This document shows, piece by piece, positions 13,051-26,200 of a stretch of DNA of 64,000 bases. Made by a program: the position numbers and the translations under genes. Location of the stretch: positions 168,714,053 through 168,778,052 of the forward strand of contig CM048552.1 of the NCBI GenBank assembly GCA_026413225.1, given 5' to 3'. The notes below the pieces were generated by a model. The model ran no database searches. It saw only the letters and a list, made by a program, of their open reading frames with translations, and was not told where the DNA came from. How positions within the stretch are numbered: the stretch's first letter is position 1; every line of letters starts with the position of its first letter. This DNA comes from Otis tarda (Eukaryota > Chordata > Aves > Otidiformes > Otididae).

Positions 13051-14530
13051 GATTTAGCAGAAACTTTCCATATTAAAGTGTAAAATTAATGAGAAAATCC
13101 AAGTATCCAAGTAAAACAAATTTCTATGCAATGTATTGAAGGTGCTGTATGTTCATTTGGGGAAGCAGAGTACCATGGAAGTTACACCTTTGTGAAAAAA
13201 AGTTTTCTGTGTCAAATAAAAAAAAATATTTATTTCTCCATTGATTCATTGCTTGGAAACCACAATACATTCCTAAAAGGCCTTCCTAGTCAGAATAGGA
13301 CCCCTAACTGTACGTTTCAGATGAGCAGGAAATGGATCTCTCAAGTCTGTCACACAAATATGAAGCCCTGGAAAGTATAGTGTAGTGTTACACTGTACAA
13401 GTGCATTGCTGAGATGACTTGCTGATGGTAACTTAGGTGAGGAAGGTCTATTCTTTTTCACAGTTAGCGAAATAAATTTGTCAGTGACAAGAAGGATAGC
13501 TTACATGCCTCACATTCCTCAGTGCTGAAAATAATGAAGGGAGGGAGGAGAGGGAAAAAAATCAAATTTCGGCTAAGGAATCAGCAGTGAACTTAATACA
13601 GGTGCAATATTTCTCAAGACAAAGAGTATTTTTGTTTCACCTCCATCTTATTCCATGAAAACAAACCCCCAACCCCCTTTTTTTTCCAGTGCAAAGTAGA
13701 TTAAAATGTTGATACCCTTTCTTGGCAAAGATATTTTTTACAGTCTTTAGTCAAGTTGTTGGAGTAGGATTAACTTCCTACAGAACTTAAAATAGATTCA
13801 CTAAGTGTAGCAGAGTTCCACACAGGTTCACTAACCTGTCCAGTTTTGCTAATTACTTTGCTGAATTATTTTCTACATCTACCCTTGCACAACTGTAACC
13901 TTTTGTACTGTCACAAATCTATTTAAAAAGCCATATATTTCATTGAGCCAGCATACCACTCCAATCACTGAAATGACAACTACAAATATACTTTAACTCC
14001 AGACTGAATCAAGACTGTGTTTAACCCCTGTGCTGCTGGAATTCATAGCATTTCATTCTGACCAACAGAAAATGTAGATTTTCCTTAGGTGAACATTCAA
14101 TATTGTTGGAAAAACTCTTGTTACTCTTAACAGGAGTTATTTGAACTGCATATTGATTCTAGAATATGGCTTCACTTTGTCGTAAAACCATGGCTTAAGA
14201 AACCTAATCAGTACTGGGAAGAAATTCTCAAACTGTGCAAAAGGACAGCAGATATTACTGCAGCCTCTAGGACCAGGACAGAAAAAGTCAGCTTACTTTC
14301 TTGGGGATGTGGACACAGAATTAATGACCTATGGCACTTTCCTAAAGGTATGTGATACATAGTTTTGAAGAGAGTTAAATACAAATCAAAACAAAGTATA
14401 TGCATCTGAACAGCCACAAAAGCTGTATGCAATTTTCTCTTCTCAGACAACAAATAAATAGTCAGAAGTCTTGTGATTCTGTCTGAGTTTTTGAATGAAA
14501 TGTAAAATCATACTGTATTTAAGAAGAGTT

Positions 14531-16430
14531 GTACCAACAGCAGGGAGGAAGTTAGGAAGGCAAAAGCTCAGCATGAACTCAGATTGGCCACTGCAGTAAA
14601 AGAGAACAAGAAATCCTTTTACAAATATATCAGTGGTAAGAGAAGAAATAAGGAGAATTTACACCCTTTACTTGATGCAGCGGGGAATGTGATCACTGAG
14701 GATAAGGAGAAGGCTGAGGTCCTCAACGCCTTCTTTACTTCTGCCTTTAATAGGCAGATCAGTTATCCTCAGAGCACTTTATGCCCTAATCTGGAAGTCT
14801 GGGATGCCAGGCCGATTACACCCCCTGTGGTACAGGTGGAGACAGTTAGAGAGCTCCTTCTCCATCTGGACTGCCACAAGTCCGTGGGACCGGACGGGCT
14901 CCATCCTAGGGTGCTAAGGGAGTTGGTGGGGGTGATTGCCAAGCTGCTCTCGGCCATCTACCAGCGCTCCTGGTTATCTGGGGAGGTCCTGGAGGACTGG
15001 AGGCTTGCCGATGTGACTCCCATCTACAAGAAGGGCCGTAAGGAGGATCCGGAGAACTACAGGCCTGTCAGCCTGACCTCAGTACCTGGGAAAGTTATGG
15101 AGCAAATCATCTTGGGTGAGATCACTCGGCATATGAGTGGCATCCAGGGGATCAGGCCCAGCCAGCACAGGTTCACGAAAGGCAGGTAGTGCTTGACCAA
15201 CCTCATTTCCTTTTACGACTGGGTGACCAGACTGGTGGATGAGGGAAAGGCTGTTGATGTGGTCTACCTGGACTTCAGCAAAGCCTTTGACACGGTCTCT
15301 CACAGTATTCTCCTAGGGAAACTGGCTGCCTGTGGACTGGGTAGGTATACCCTTCTTTGGATAAAGAACTGGCTAGGGAGCCGTGCCCAGCGGGTAGTAG
15401 TTAATGGAGTCAAGTCCAGCTGGCAGCCTGTTACAAGTGGTGTCCCCCAGGGGTCGGTACTCGGGCCCATCTTGTTCAATATCTTTATTGATGACCTAGA
15501 TGAGGGGATTGAGTGTACCCTCAGTAAGTTTGCAGATGACACCAAGTTGGGTGGCGGTGTTGATCTGCCTGAGGGTAGGGAGGCCCTTCAGAAGGATCTG
15601 GATAGGCTGGATCGCTGGGCTGAGCTGAATGGGATGAGGTTCAACAAGGCCAAGTGTCGGGTCCTGCACTTTGGCCACAATAACCCCATGCAGCGCTATA
15701 GGCTCGGAGCTGAGTGGCTGGAGGACTGTGAAGAGGAAAGGGACCTGGGGGTGTTGGTTGATGCTCAGCTGAACATGAGCCAACAGTGTGCCCAGGTGGC
15801 CAAGAGGGCCAACGGCATCCTGGCCTGCATTAGAAATAGTGTGGCCAGCAGGAGCAGGGAGGTAATCATCCCCCTGTATTCGGCACTGGTGAGGCCGCAC
15901 CTCGAGTATTGTGTTCAGTTTTGGGCCCCTCACTACAAGAAAGACATTGAAGCCCTGGAACGTGTCCAGAGAAGGGCAACAAAGCTGGTGAGGGGTCTGG
16001 AGCACAAGTCTTATGAGGAGCGGCTGAGAGAGTTGGGATTGTTTAGTCTGGAGAAGAGGAGGCTCAGGGGAGACCTCATTGCACTCTATAGCTTCCTGAA
16101 GGCAGGTTGTGATGAGCAGGGGTTTGGCCTCTTCTTCCAGGCAACAAGCAGGACCCGAGGAAATGGTCACAAGTTGTACCAAAGGAGGTTTAGATTGGAC
16201 GTGAGGAAAAACTTTTTCTCTCAAAGAGTGGTCAGGCACTGGAATGGCCTGCCCAGGGAGGTGGTGGAGTCGCCGTCCCTGGCAGTGTTCAAGAGGCGGC
16301 TTGATGAGAAGCTACAAGATATGGTTTAGTAGCTGTGGCAGCAATGGTAGTGGGAAGACGGTTAGACTAGATGATCTTATAGGTCCCATCCAACCACGTG
16401 ATTCTATGATTCTATTCTATGATTCTATGA
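14531..16430 (+). mobile_element. CR1 LINE, 5'-truncated, well-preserved copy
   Basis: About 1.9 kb of CR1 starts within the linker before the reverse transcriptase (residues like REEVRKAKAQHEL) and ends with the terminal repeat GATTCTATGATTCTATTC.. at 16410-16430. The upstream endonuclease half and 5' UTR are missing, as in most CR1 insertions, which arise by incomplete reverse transcription. The 3' UTR after the stop at 16327-16329 is only about 100 bp and contains GGTTAGACTAGATGATC and the AGGTCCCATCCAACC block. No target-site duplication is evident, as expected for CR1. The copy is clearly younger than the other CR1 fragments here because nearly its entire reading frame survives. Confidence 0.95.
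14584..16329 (+). pseudogene. CR1 ORF2 reverse transcriptase, truncated, one premature stop
   Basis: This is the reverse transcriptase of a CR1 non-LTR retrotransposon, which copies its RNA at nicked chromosomal DNA. From 14584 (the frame is already open from about 14531, with no native start) to the stop at 16327-16329 there are 581 codons in one frame. They are interrupted only by TAG at 15187-15189, between TKGR and CLTNLISF. Finger and palm motifs are intact: DGLHPRVL and YRPVSL near the start, [10 protein letters not shown] (15268-15297), [10 protein letters not shown] (15439-15468) and the catalytic FADD box (15529-15540). The thumb and C-terminal region ([34 protein letters not shown]) also follows in order. 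The N-terminal endonuclease is absent, so the copy could not retrotranspose itself even without the stop. Confidence 0.93.
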
Positions 16431-16431
16431 A

Positions 16432-16603
16432 CAAGTTGGCTGGAGAGGTTGTGCCATCTTTATCTTTGGAAGTTTTCAAGACCCAACTGAATAAAGGCCT
16501 CATCAACTTGGTCTGACCTCAGAGCTGCCCCTGCTTTGAGAAGGAAATCGGACTAGAGATGTCCTGAGGTCCCTTACCACCTGATTTATCCTGTTAGTCT
16601 ATG
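16432..16603 (+). mobile_element. Older CR1 3'-end fragment abutting the younger copy
   Basis: Directly after the terminal repeat of the previous element comes a second, more decayed CR1 3' end. It has GAGAGGTTGTGCC, TTTGGAAGTTTTCAAGACCC and CCCTGCTTTGAGAAGG, then a GGACTAGAGATGTCCTGAGG block and a degraded tail (TTTATCCTGTTAGTCTATG). Its own coding part is missing. It lies in the same orientation as its neighbour. Confidence 0.8.
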
Positions 16604-17926
16604 TTAATAATAAAATTAAAGCACTAGCACAATTCATAAGCTGAAAACCATGAACAGAGATAACTGGCATGTAAGTGAGAAAAAAATCCAATGCAAGCTT
16701 TACTTGTTGAGAAAACCCTGTGAAATATAGACTTTTATGAAGGAGAATTAAAAAAAAAAGGTCAAAGATATCAAAAGTAAATACGTTTGCAATATGGATA
16801 TCACACAAATGAAGCTAGCTCAGCTCAGCTCAGCTTTGCATTTAAAAGGTTATAATGAAAAATGAGAGCATTAATAGTCTTAGGTCATTTGTCATCAGTA
16901 CTGATACTCAGCATTTGCTCAGTAACATTTGACATTAGAGTCCAGCTTGCACAGGTAGGCCACATCCATCCAGCTGAATACTCCACCTACCAGAACCACA
17001 GGGCCTATATGGAGACCGCTCAACGGATGGGTTTTTACTCTGTACTAACTCCCAGACAGTATACAAAGATTGTCTGGGCGACTCTTCTTGGCACAACCCA
17101 GACTTCAACTATTTACCAGGACAAATAAGTTTAAGAGCCTGAGAACATTTCCTGGAACTGTTTAAGCTAGTAAGAACAACAATTTGACTAATACAATGTG
17201 TGGAGAGAAGTAAGGCCTTTGCTAATGGACAGAAGCTCCTTCTGGAGGTCTTGCAAAGCCCCACAGACGTTGTAGCAAGGTTAGGCCCTTACCATTTGAA
17301 AACAGTTTCACAGAGAACAGTTTCACAGAGTTCTTTAAACATAAGCACATTAGAAGTCTAAATTGTCTACCTGGATACTTTCTTATTAACTAGGACATTA
17401 ATATTAACAGAGAGAATTCAGAGATGCCTGACTGGCTGAACAAAATTGAGATTTGCAGCTCATAATAAATACATAATAAATTAACTGTATTCACAGACAT
17501 GCAACGGTAGATTCTTCCATAAAAAGAAGTGTCCTTCAGTATGCATCTTGATAACGAGTATTCTCAAAATTACTCACAGACATAAACCCAGAAAAATATC
17601 ATGTTCAGAACTGATGGTAAATACTTGTAATTTTTCTTTTTTTTTCAGTTAGAATAAACAAAACGACAAAGACTTCAAGACTAGAAGCTTACATGGGACA
17701 AGAATTTCAGTTTATGCTTATTCACTTGAATCATTATGCAGATATTATTTAACAGAATTGTACGTGTACAATAGATGAGCTTTACATCATTAATTTTGTA
17801 TGTTTGTTCAACCAGTGTTGTCTGTGACAGAATACATTAAAAAACACATTTTGTGTGTCTCTGCTTTGGTGCAAAGTTTCTTACTTTGGAAGTGGCCTCA
17901 AAACTCAAATGAACAATTGGCAAGTG
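16604..17926. other. Unique sequence, no gene seen
   Basis: AT-rich sequence with a few short tandem steps: GCTCAGCTCAGCTCAG near 16818-16836 and a doubled AACAGTTTCACAGAG near 17303-17333. Nothing else is recognisable. Confidence 0.55.
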
Positions 17927-18005
17927 TCATAGAATCACAGAATATTTCAAGTTGGAAGGGACCCATAAGGATCATCAAGTCCAACTACCTCAGTCATGTG
18001 GAATA
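17927..18005 (-). mobile_element. CR1 LINE 3'-terminal fragment
   Basis: The segment starts TCATAGAATCACAGAATATT, followed by CAAGTTGGAAGGGACCC and ATCATCAAGTCCAACTACC. This is the antisense of a CR1 3' terminus. Only about 80 bp remain. Confidence 0.85.
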
Positions 18006-19596
18006 GTATGACTGAAGGCTGAGGATCCAATATAGAATCATATCTTAACAAACCTGTGTGATTTATATCAGACTACCTAATATACTAATCAGGATAAAAG
18101 TAGATCTGGATCCTTCTGTAAAGAGAAATTCTACATAAACCACTCCTTAACATATCAATATGCATTAATATACCCACTAATATCTCTTCCGTAATACAGC
18201 CTAACATGCTTAATCAATGGTATATCTCAGTCATTGTATTATCTATTTATAAATATACGATTTATAGTTTCTAAACTGGCACAGTGACTGATTTACATAC
18301 AGCAGAGAACATGTACAACAAACACGTAGCATAGCGCATACGCAGATACAAAATCACTGAATGTCTAGGCGAAAAAGAATACTTCATTACCTACATCCAT
18401 TCGAATTTTAACACTTTTTCATCAGAAAATGTTTTCTGTTCTATGCAATCAAATGTTTCTGTGTGGAAACCTATAAAATCATCAACAGAAACAAGTGGTA
18501 AGAAACAAGGAAAAAGTAATTTTTTACTTTAGAGCTTGTATTTACTACATGTCTCCTCATCTAGCATTGAGGGTGATTCAGAGCTTGTTTATCATAAAGA
18601 GCAATTCTTGAGGAAATGCTTTATTCCAGTCTCCCTAGATCATTACAAGAGGGCAGAATTGTGGTTAGAAATGTTTTATTTTTCTATTAACTGTTGTCCA
18701 GGAAAAATGAGTATAATTTGGGCACAATTTAAAGACCAAAGGACTTATTCTTCTCTCATTTGTCATACTATAACAGCATCTTGGCAAAATAATCTCAGTA
18801 CTCCTATAAGAAGAGCCACTGAAATACTGACAGAAAATCCATGAAATGCAAAAGGATAGGATCCAGAGGAACCACTTGTATGCAGCTGAGTATACGTGTA
18901 GTCAGGCCTCCTGACAGGGAGTCTGACACTTTCCTCCTGGACAAGAAGGGGATCCTTTTTCTTTGCCAGTATCAGAGATGTAATGGTGTGTATGACACAG
19001 GTCTTTGGCCTCACTCAGTGTCATCACTGATACGTTCTCAGTAGATAAATCTGGGTACCCTACTATGCAGCAAAGTATCTTTGATAATACATATGATATT
19101 TTGAAGCATGAGTTAGTGGCACACTGAATAATTGTGAATGGATTTTAGTCCTTTGGGGTTTTTTTTTGTTACACAGATTCATATGCAACCTCATCCCTTT
19201 GAAACTGGTAGAATCATTCCAGATTTACACCACTGTAATGGTGGGCAGAATTCAATCACCTTGCTTTTTTACTTATTTTGAAAAGAAGCCTGAATAATCA
19301 TGACACTCTATAAAGGAGGAGAATTATTATGTGAAATCTGGAGCATACAACTTCCATTAAACAGGCGGAAAGAGCGTCTACTATTTCACTTTGAAAATGC
19401 ACCAGTAAGAGTTGAGCGAGGTGGGAATGATAGCCCATAAACCAGATCACAACAGCTGCACTCCATGTCCACTGCAGTTCCACAGAAAGCAGGAAAATTA
19501 ATTTTAATTGTATTTATTTCAGTCATTGGCTTAGATGATCTGGCGGCAATGCAGGGACTTTGGTATAATTTTGTTTCTTGGCTGTGGTCCACTTAG

Positions 19597-19738
19597 CCTT
19601 GACATTAAAATAAAGGAATGCAGCCATAATACCAGAAACACCCTGGAAGAGGCTTATGGTCTGTCCAGGGAAGTAGAGGATTCTATACGTCTGATTTTAG
19701 CTAGAAACACAATTGCCAGGATGTGGAAGTCTCAAAGT
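19597..19738 (+). other. Possible exon of an unidentified plus-strand transcript
   Basis: An acceptor with a pyrimidine tract (TTTTGTTTCTTGGCTGTGGT, then CCACTTAG) precedes 142 bp that end CTCAAAGT followed by GTAAGT, a perfect donor core. One frame is open for one leading base plus 47 codons, ending in phase 0. The residues are charged and not Leu/Ser-biased (for example RNTLEEAYGLSREVEDSIR), unlike most frames of this window. No family is recognised. The phase does not join directly to the 10444-10540 candidate, so another exon would be needed between them. It could be a chance pseudo-exon. Confidence 0.2.
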
Positions 19739-19860
19739 GTAAGTGCAAAAAGAAACGTGTGATTAAACTGCAGGGAAAGCTTTGCTTCCTTAACAGCTAT
19801 GCAAAGCTGCAAGAGAGCGCCAAGTATTCCCCATGTAATAGTGAGTGCTTGTTGCTGTAC

Positions 19861-19884
19861 AAAAAAAAAAAAAAAAAAAAAAAA
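19861..19884. repeat. Poly-A run of 24
   Basis: A24 is followed by GAAAGT. No LINE or processed-gene 3' end precedes it, so it looks like a simple homopolymer rather than a retroposition tail. Confidence 0.8.
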
Positions 19885-22800
19885 GAAAGTATATTTATAT
19901 GCAGGAGGGAGGGTGTGTTAAACAATTAAGATATAATAACCTTATTTCAGGGAGCCAGAGTAAGCCATGATGTGTAAGGCAATTGTGAACTTTAATAAAT
20001 TTGCTGAGCAGATTAATGTAAATATTTGAAGAATAAATTTTGTAACTTCACCATGGACAAAACACAGATCCAGGATCCATTGCTGTAGTGCAATACATTT
20101 CTGTCAGTATCATTTAAAATGTCAAGTCCAACTGATTTTTTTAAGTCTTATATTAGACTAATACTTTCCTTGTTAAGATTTCACATTTTCCATATCTTTC
20201 CATATGCTAAAGGTTAGCCAATAAACAAGGTATATTACGCTAGTGGGGTCTCCAGAGTTTGTTTTGCTCTTCTTACTGCAGAAAATTTTCGAGTTTAGCT
20301 CTCTTTACCACTTTCAGCTTTAGCTATGACTCTAACTCAGTCTTTTTCATAATGAACTGCACTGAAGAAATATGGCAAATGCCAGTGACTCAGACGGCAA
20401 CACTGCCTTTCTCACCAGCTGTTTTCTTGATGACAAACTTTGCTTTCAGAAGCAAAGCTGTATTTTGGAGAATAACTTGTCTCCATAGTTATGTGTGGGA
20501 AACAGAATAGCCACTCCATAGTTTTAATTCTCTTCCAGCTCCTTTTTATAAGCCAGATTATGACCTGTGGTAACATCATCAAACCTAAGCAAATCCTTCT
20601 GAAATGCCACAGGTGTGATCATATGCCAGAATAAAAATTATCTGGTCAGTTTGAGGCAAATGAAGCAAAGCATTTCTGTCAATGTGAGGGTTCAAACTGA
20701 AGTGATCTCACACGCATGTTTTTACTTTTTCTCTCTTTTCACTTGCCAAAGCTGCAAAATGGCTTGGCCTGAAACCTGTAAATCAGTTTAATTTTGTTGG
20801 ACAAAGGTAGGGGAGACAAAAGAGCTGTGCTGTGGGGCTGGCCTGGAGCAAAAGGGGACTGTGAGAGCCACATGAGAGAGCAAGAAGATGTCTAGCAAGG
20901 TGTGTCGTCGTGGGAATAACAGAACACAGCTCTTGTTCCACCAGTTTTGGAAGCTTTATGATGGGACCAGAACAAGAGAAGACCTCTTAATGTATCTTTT
21001 TGCTGTACAGGGAGGATCTCCTTTTTGGGAAATATTCTCATGGAACTATTCACACATTTCTTTCAAAGCTGCTTTATGCAACTAGCACTGTTCAAGGTGG
21101 TATTAGCATACCTGAGAGTCAAAAAGCAAGCAAGCAAGAAAAAAAATAAGGTGCTTTCTAAACATCTTAACACCTTTTGCAAACTCTTTTATCTCTGCAT
21201 CTTTAATTTATGTGACATTTGAAATGTCACAACTGATCTTTGCACAAGGTATGGTAGTGGAAAAGGGCTGAACTACTTTGGAACCTTAATCACTGAAGCA
21301 GTATCCACTGTTTATCACTGCTGCTTTTAAGATTAAGTTATATTTTTTTTCAGAGTAATTCTTATGATCTGTTGATACAATAAGTTTTATGATATAATCT
21401 CAAGTGATTTTCATACAGGCCTATACCCGTGGTGAATGTGAAGTCAGGAAGCTAAGTCTGAGGGTTGATTCTGCTCTTCACCCTTCTTAAGTTTGGGAAG
21501 TAGTTCATAGTCATTAAGCAGCTGAACACCCTGTGAACAAATACTTTTTCATGGATGGTAATCTTCATTCAGGTTTTGGAAATCAGTCACCAAGGAATAA
21601 AGGAATACATTTAAATTTCCAATACTGTACATGTAGGTAAGTATATTAAAGGAATTAAACCAACATCAGCCTTCTATGTTGATATCCTTCCTCCTCTGTG
21701 CTGGAGGAAGGGTACTAGTTGTCATGGTTTAATAGCCTACTGTAACGCAAAAAAAAAACCTAAATAAAATGTATTTTTTACTAGTTTTATAATTAAGCCT
21801 GTTTAGTGCTAATTTCCTAGAGAGCAGCTAATGATAAAAAGTTCATACATCAAAGATCTTACAAATCAACTAAACTACCTAATACTAATGTGCATAACTT
21901 TTGAACAAGATAGTCACTGTATTCCAGGTAGTCTACATGTGCTGTTAGTGATCAAACCTTTATTTCAATGAAACAAATCTCTGTTTTCCCCCAGAAGCAG
22001 TGTTATATGTCTGCGTCGAGTTTGAGATTAAAAGATCATGGGCTACACAAAACAATTAAACATTTGTTCTACCATACCCCTACTTGAAAAAGAAGACCTG
22101 CTATATGAATGAAAACCAACAAATCCATATTTATTTTTGACATAGGATGTACTGACCTGATACAGATAAGATGCACTCCTTTTGCCCTATTCAAATGTTA
22201 AGATATCTAATGCAAATATTCTTTTTCAGTAACTGAAATAATTCATTTACCCACACCTCTAGAAAACCATGAATGCAAATCTCTTTCAGTTACTGAGGTA
22301 GCTTTCACCAGCTTATTTTCATCAGACACTAATGGCTTTGTACTTTGACTGTTGTTTTCTCCCTATGATAATGAAACTTTTCAAGGACTGCATGAATGCA
22401 AATAGTAGTTGGCAGGGGTTTTTTTTCCCATATTTTTTAGATCATATTTATACTGCCAGTCTCTAGCGTAAGTTTTGCAGTTGCATTTTCATTTCTAGTT
22501 CAATAGAACTTACAGATATTTCTAATATATGTATTTTAGATATTATATGTCATTATTTAGGTGCAGTTTACCTACAAAATCATCCTCTATCTTACAGTTA
22601 TTGTCTCATTTATCTTACAAGTCTTTCCCTGTTCTGTTTTGTGTTGGTTATCTTACAGTTAACTTTTCCAGAGACTTAGTTTAGAAAGTTTTATGTCTTT
22701 TACTCTGTTTCTCTTTGTAAAAATTAGCAAAGATTTAAAGCAAATAGGAGTAGCTCTGCTGTAAAAAAGAGAAGCCAGAGGACAAGAACCACTTCACAAA

Positions 22801-23121
22801 CATAAGGCAAACAATCTGTCCTTAAACTCTCTCCTATTGATCCTACAGAACAGCCTCAAATTGATTGAAGGGAGTCAGCCAAAATAGGAAGTTCTTGTGG
22901 TGAGACGGCTGATACGGTCAGGCTGGAAAACCTCTCAACTGCTTCCTGTGGTCACTCAAATTCCAGGGCCTTGCCGATCCAGAGGACGCTCTGAATAAAG
23001 AATTTCTTAGAATTTGCTCTGCTGTAGTCAGGGGCTCTGCAAACGGCATGTGACTCAATCCTGCATGATTTCAGTTCCTTGAGCAAACTAAGATAAAGTA
23101 GAAAAATGTTTCCCTGCTTAC

Positions 23122-23221
23122 CCTGGAAAGGTTCCCATGAATTAGAGGGACTGCAGTCAAGTGAAGTTTTCTGTATAGCTTTGCTGACATTTTGGTGGTG
23201 TATAGCAGCCTCCAGCTTCAA
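23122..23221 (-). other. Possible exon of an unidentified minus-strand transcript
   Basis: On the minus strand, ..CTGTTCTTCATACTGAAGCCAG precedes a 100-bp open segment (phase 0 start, one base left at the end). It ends TTTCCAGG followed by GTAAGCAG, a strong donor. It encodes residues such as AAIHHQNVSKAIQKTSLD. The same frame stays open for another ~57 codons past the donor to a stop at about 22952, so the splice reading is not unique. The phase would fit directly after the candidate at 36171-36216. No family is recognised. Confidence 0.15.
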
Positions 23222-26200
23222 CTGGCTTCAGTATGAAGAACAGAAAAGATGTACTGACACCTGTTAACTGCATATTCTTAACGTGGATGTGTCAACACTT
23301 TGAGTTTGATAATTAAAATTGCATTCACCCTGAAAAATGTTCTGTGAAAAGGATACAAGAAGTAACTGGCAAGGCATCAGGCACTACCTCAAAGCACTGC
23401 ACACACTGCAGTGTCTAGTTCTTGGTGATAGGCATAGGTGAAAAAGAATGATCCTCACTTGCCTTGCAGAGTTAAGCTCTGAAAGAGGAAGCACCTCCTA
23501 CTCCACTGCCAGGATTTTACTGGAAAGAACAGGTTTTCTTTACAGGACCTGGGCCATAGCATGTTCAGCTGTGGATCTTGGTTCACAATAATTAGACTAT
23601 GCTCTAAACACGTGAGCAGAGCAGATGAAGGTAATATTATAATCTCCTCTATGCAGGAGATGAACTAAGCTGTGAAAATACTTCTGTATAGTCACTCGGT
23701 AGAGCTGGAACAAAGCTGGCCCCTGGGCATCCCAGAATAAGACTGTCAAGACCTGCTCTTTCAGTGCTCAAACTCCAGTCTGTCTCACTGGATCTCAGGT
23801 ACATGGACCTCTCTGGAAACATTTTCCTTTGTAGATCTAGAATAATATCAATATATCTTCCCTTTTCTCTAGTTTCTTTCTGTCCTACCTTTACTAATTC
23901 TATACTGACTGCCTACAGATCGCTTTTGCCTACTGATATTATTTTGTGTTCACTATGTGTGCTTAGTGTGTGAAATAGAAAATAAGAAGTACTTAAGTCC
24001 AACATCTAGTGTGATAGAATAAGATGCAGGCCTATTTAAATTTTAGGCAGCTAGCTCTGATGATGAAGAGATGAACTAACCTTTTTTTTGAAGCCAGGTG
24101 CTTGCCTGAGTTCTGATAAAGTTAGTGGAGCATGTACACAAATCCTTCAGAGGTGATGTATTTCACTTAAAACAACTGCCTACAATAATCACGGCAGCTC
24201 TATTAGTAAATAAAAGAGAATGCCAAGGTGCTGGCTCACTGCCAAAAGCTAGACTCCTTCAGGCAGATAGATATTGGAGAAATCTAGATCAAGAGGTCTA
24301 GCACAGAGTCAGAGAGAAAGATAATAATTAAACATTGGGAAATCAGAGTTTCAGTGATCAGCCTTCTCCCTGCCTCGCTTTTATTTATCAATGTAGACAC
24401 ACTCAGTGGGTTCATTGCCTGTATTCTTAGGGTTCATTTAATGGCTCTGACAGATACATTTTCACCTCCTTCACCTGTAAATTCAAAGAAGAAAGCAAGC
24501 CAATTGCCTGTAAATCCAAATTTAGGTGTTCTGAATTGCCTCTTGCAGAATGTTCATTTTTGGCCATTGTGAAATCTATGAATCCTCAAAATAAATTTTC
24601 CTTCTACGTCTTCATACAAGTTCCTTCAGACATGCCCCTTTACCACTTCTTACTCACAGGAGAAGGTACCTCACCATTTGAAGTGATGGTTAGTCCAGGT
24701 CCCACTCCTAGGAGCCTAACTCTCTGCTAATCATGGTTCTTGGTTCTCAGGTTCTTAGTTCAGTGTTTTCAATTCTGTTCATGAAACTTGTAGGCATTGC
24801 TATGTTCAGCATCACAATTTGTAAATGTCTTTTTGTTTGTGGCCTTAAATACATATGTGGGCATTTAAGCTATTTATTTTTCTTTTCTATGTGAGACCTT
24901 TCAGACTTTTGAACCTTTAAAAAAATCTAGATGCTTGATTATGAACTGGCTTCCAATTGCTTTGAGTTTTCTTGTAAATATAGTGGCCGTTTCTTTTTGT
25001 TTGTTTGTTTTTGTAAGCTATTATACCTGTGAAACATGCACAATCAGATTGTTCATAAGGAAAAAGATGTCTGGTCTTTGACAATGGTGACTGATTTCAT
25101 TCCAGACCCCATGTTTGTATAATTCTTTGTTACTGGATACAGTACTTAAAGAGATTTTTGTGAGTATAGTTTTTGGCCCAAATCCTGGCTTTATGGCCCT
25201 TGCAATACAGAAGGTGCGGAATTAGAGTATTTATAATGCAACCTTCAAAGGTATGTTCCAAAGAAGTCGATTCGGTCTCTGTAGTGGAACTTGTGTTCAA
25301 AAAGAATGTAAGCCAGCTCTGAGCCGGTTTCATTTGGCCAATTTCATTTTGAAATGGAATCTTTTGAGCTACTGTTTTTTTCAGGTTATTGATCTCAAGA
25401 GCCGCTAGTCTTCCATCTGAAAACAGAAGAAATCCAGGAGAGGCGAGTGGATGAATTCCAGGGAAGGTCTATGAAAACATTACGTTGAGGAGGCTGGAAA
25501 CTACGGGAGCCTGGTGTGATTGCCATCACATAACAGGTGCAGTGACTTTCTCACCAAGGAATAAAAAATGATAAGATCTCTAGTTTTCTTTACAAGAATA
25601 TCCTCTTAAGGTTGCTATAAGGCAATTTGCTCTGAGGGAAATGAGTGGCCATGCTTGCTCAGCCTCCTCTTCCTGCAATAATTTTTGACAAGGGTGTGGT
25701 TTGCTGGAAGGCTGAATTGATGCTGATGAAGCAAAGGAAATGAGTGGAAAATATACACTCCAGGTACAAAATGAAAATCAATTACAGCACAATTTGCCCT
25801 CTACTCAATGTACCTACTGCACAAGTGACTCATACTGAACTACAAGCTCAGCCCAGTCATTCAGAGGGAATACCAAGGTCTCACTTCCAAATTATTACTC
25901 AGTATCAAGTGGAAGGAAATCCCTGTTTAGGAGTGCAATGGGTAATAGAGCTCCAACTCAGGATGCCTTGGCAAGATGGAAACACTTTCTTTTGGACCTA
26001 ATTTGAGTCTGAAATGTTTAATGAGTTGAGTCATATCATGAAGTGAAGTAAATAAGATCATTTGGGTGAGGTCCAAAATGTAGCATGCCTAAATCTGGGC
26101 TTCCCCATCATCGCACAGAATGTGGTAGAGTTTCCCCTCAGCAAAGCCAATTTTTTTTTTTAAGTAACTTTAAAAAGCCAAGCTTTCAACACGAGTAATT

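Larger units (their letters stand above)
8927..14530. other. AT-rich unique sequence with one exon-like segment
   Basis: Apart from the exon-like segment at 10444-10540 and the TG/TA-rich run at 12962-13050, I see only AT-rich sequence with homopolymer runs, such as a 17-bp poly-T near 10881 and poly-A near 11264. No frame above about 100 codons has any recognisable content. Confidence 0.55.

Noticed and set aside
15496-16239. 247-codon minus-strand frame
   Set aside because: Antisense shadow of the CR1 reverse transcriptase.
16244-16516. 90-codon plus frame crossing the two CR1 ends
   Set aside because: Out of frame with the CR1 protein and spanning a junction of two dead elements.
19861-19884. 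A24 run as the tail of a processed pseudogene or LINE
   Set aside because: No AATAAA-bearing gene-like sequence before it and no flanking duplication.
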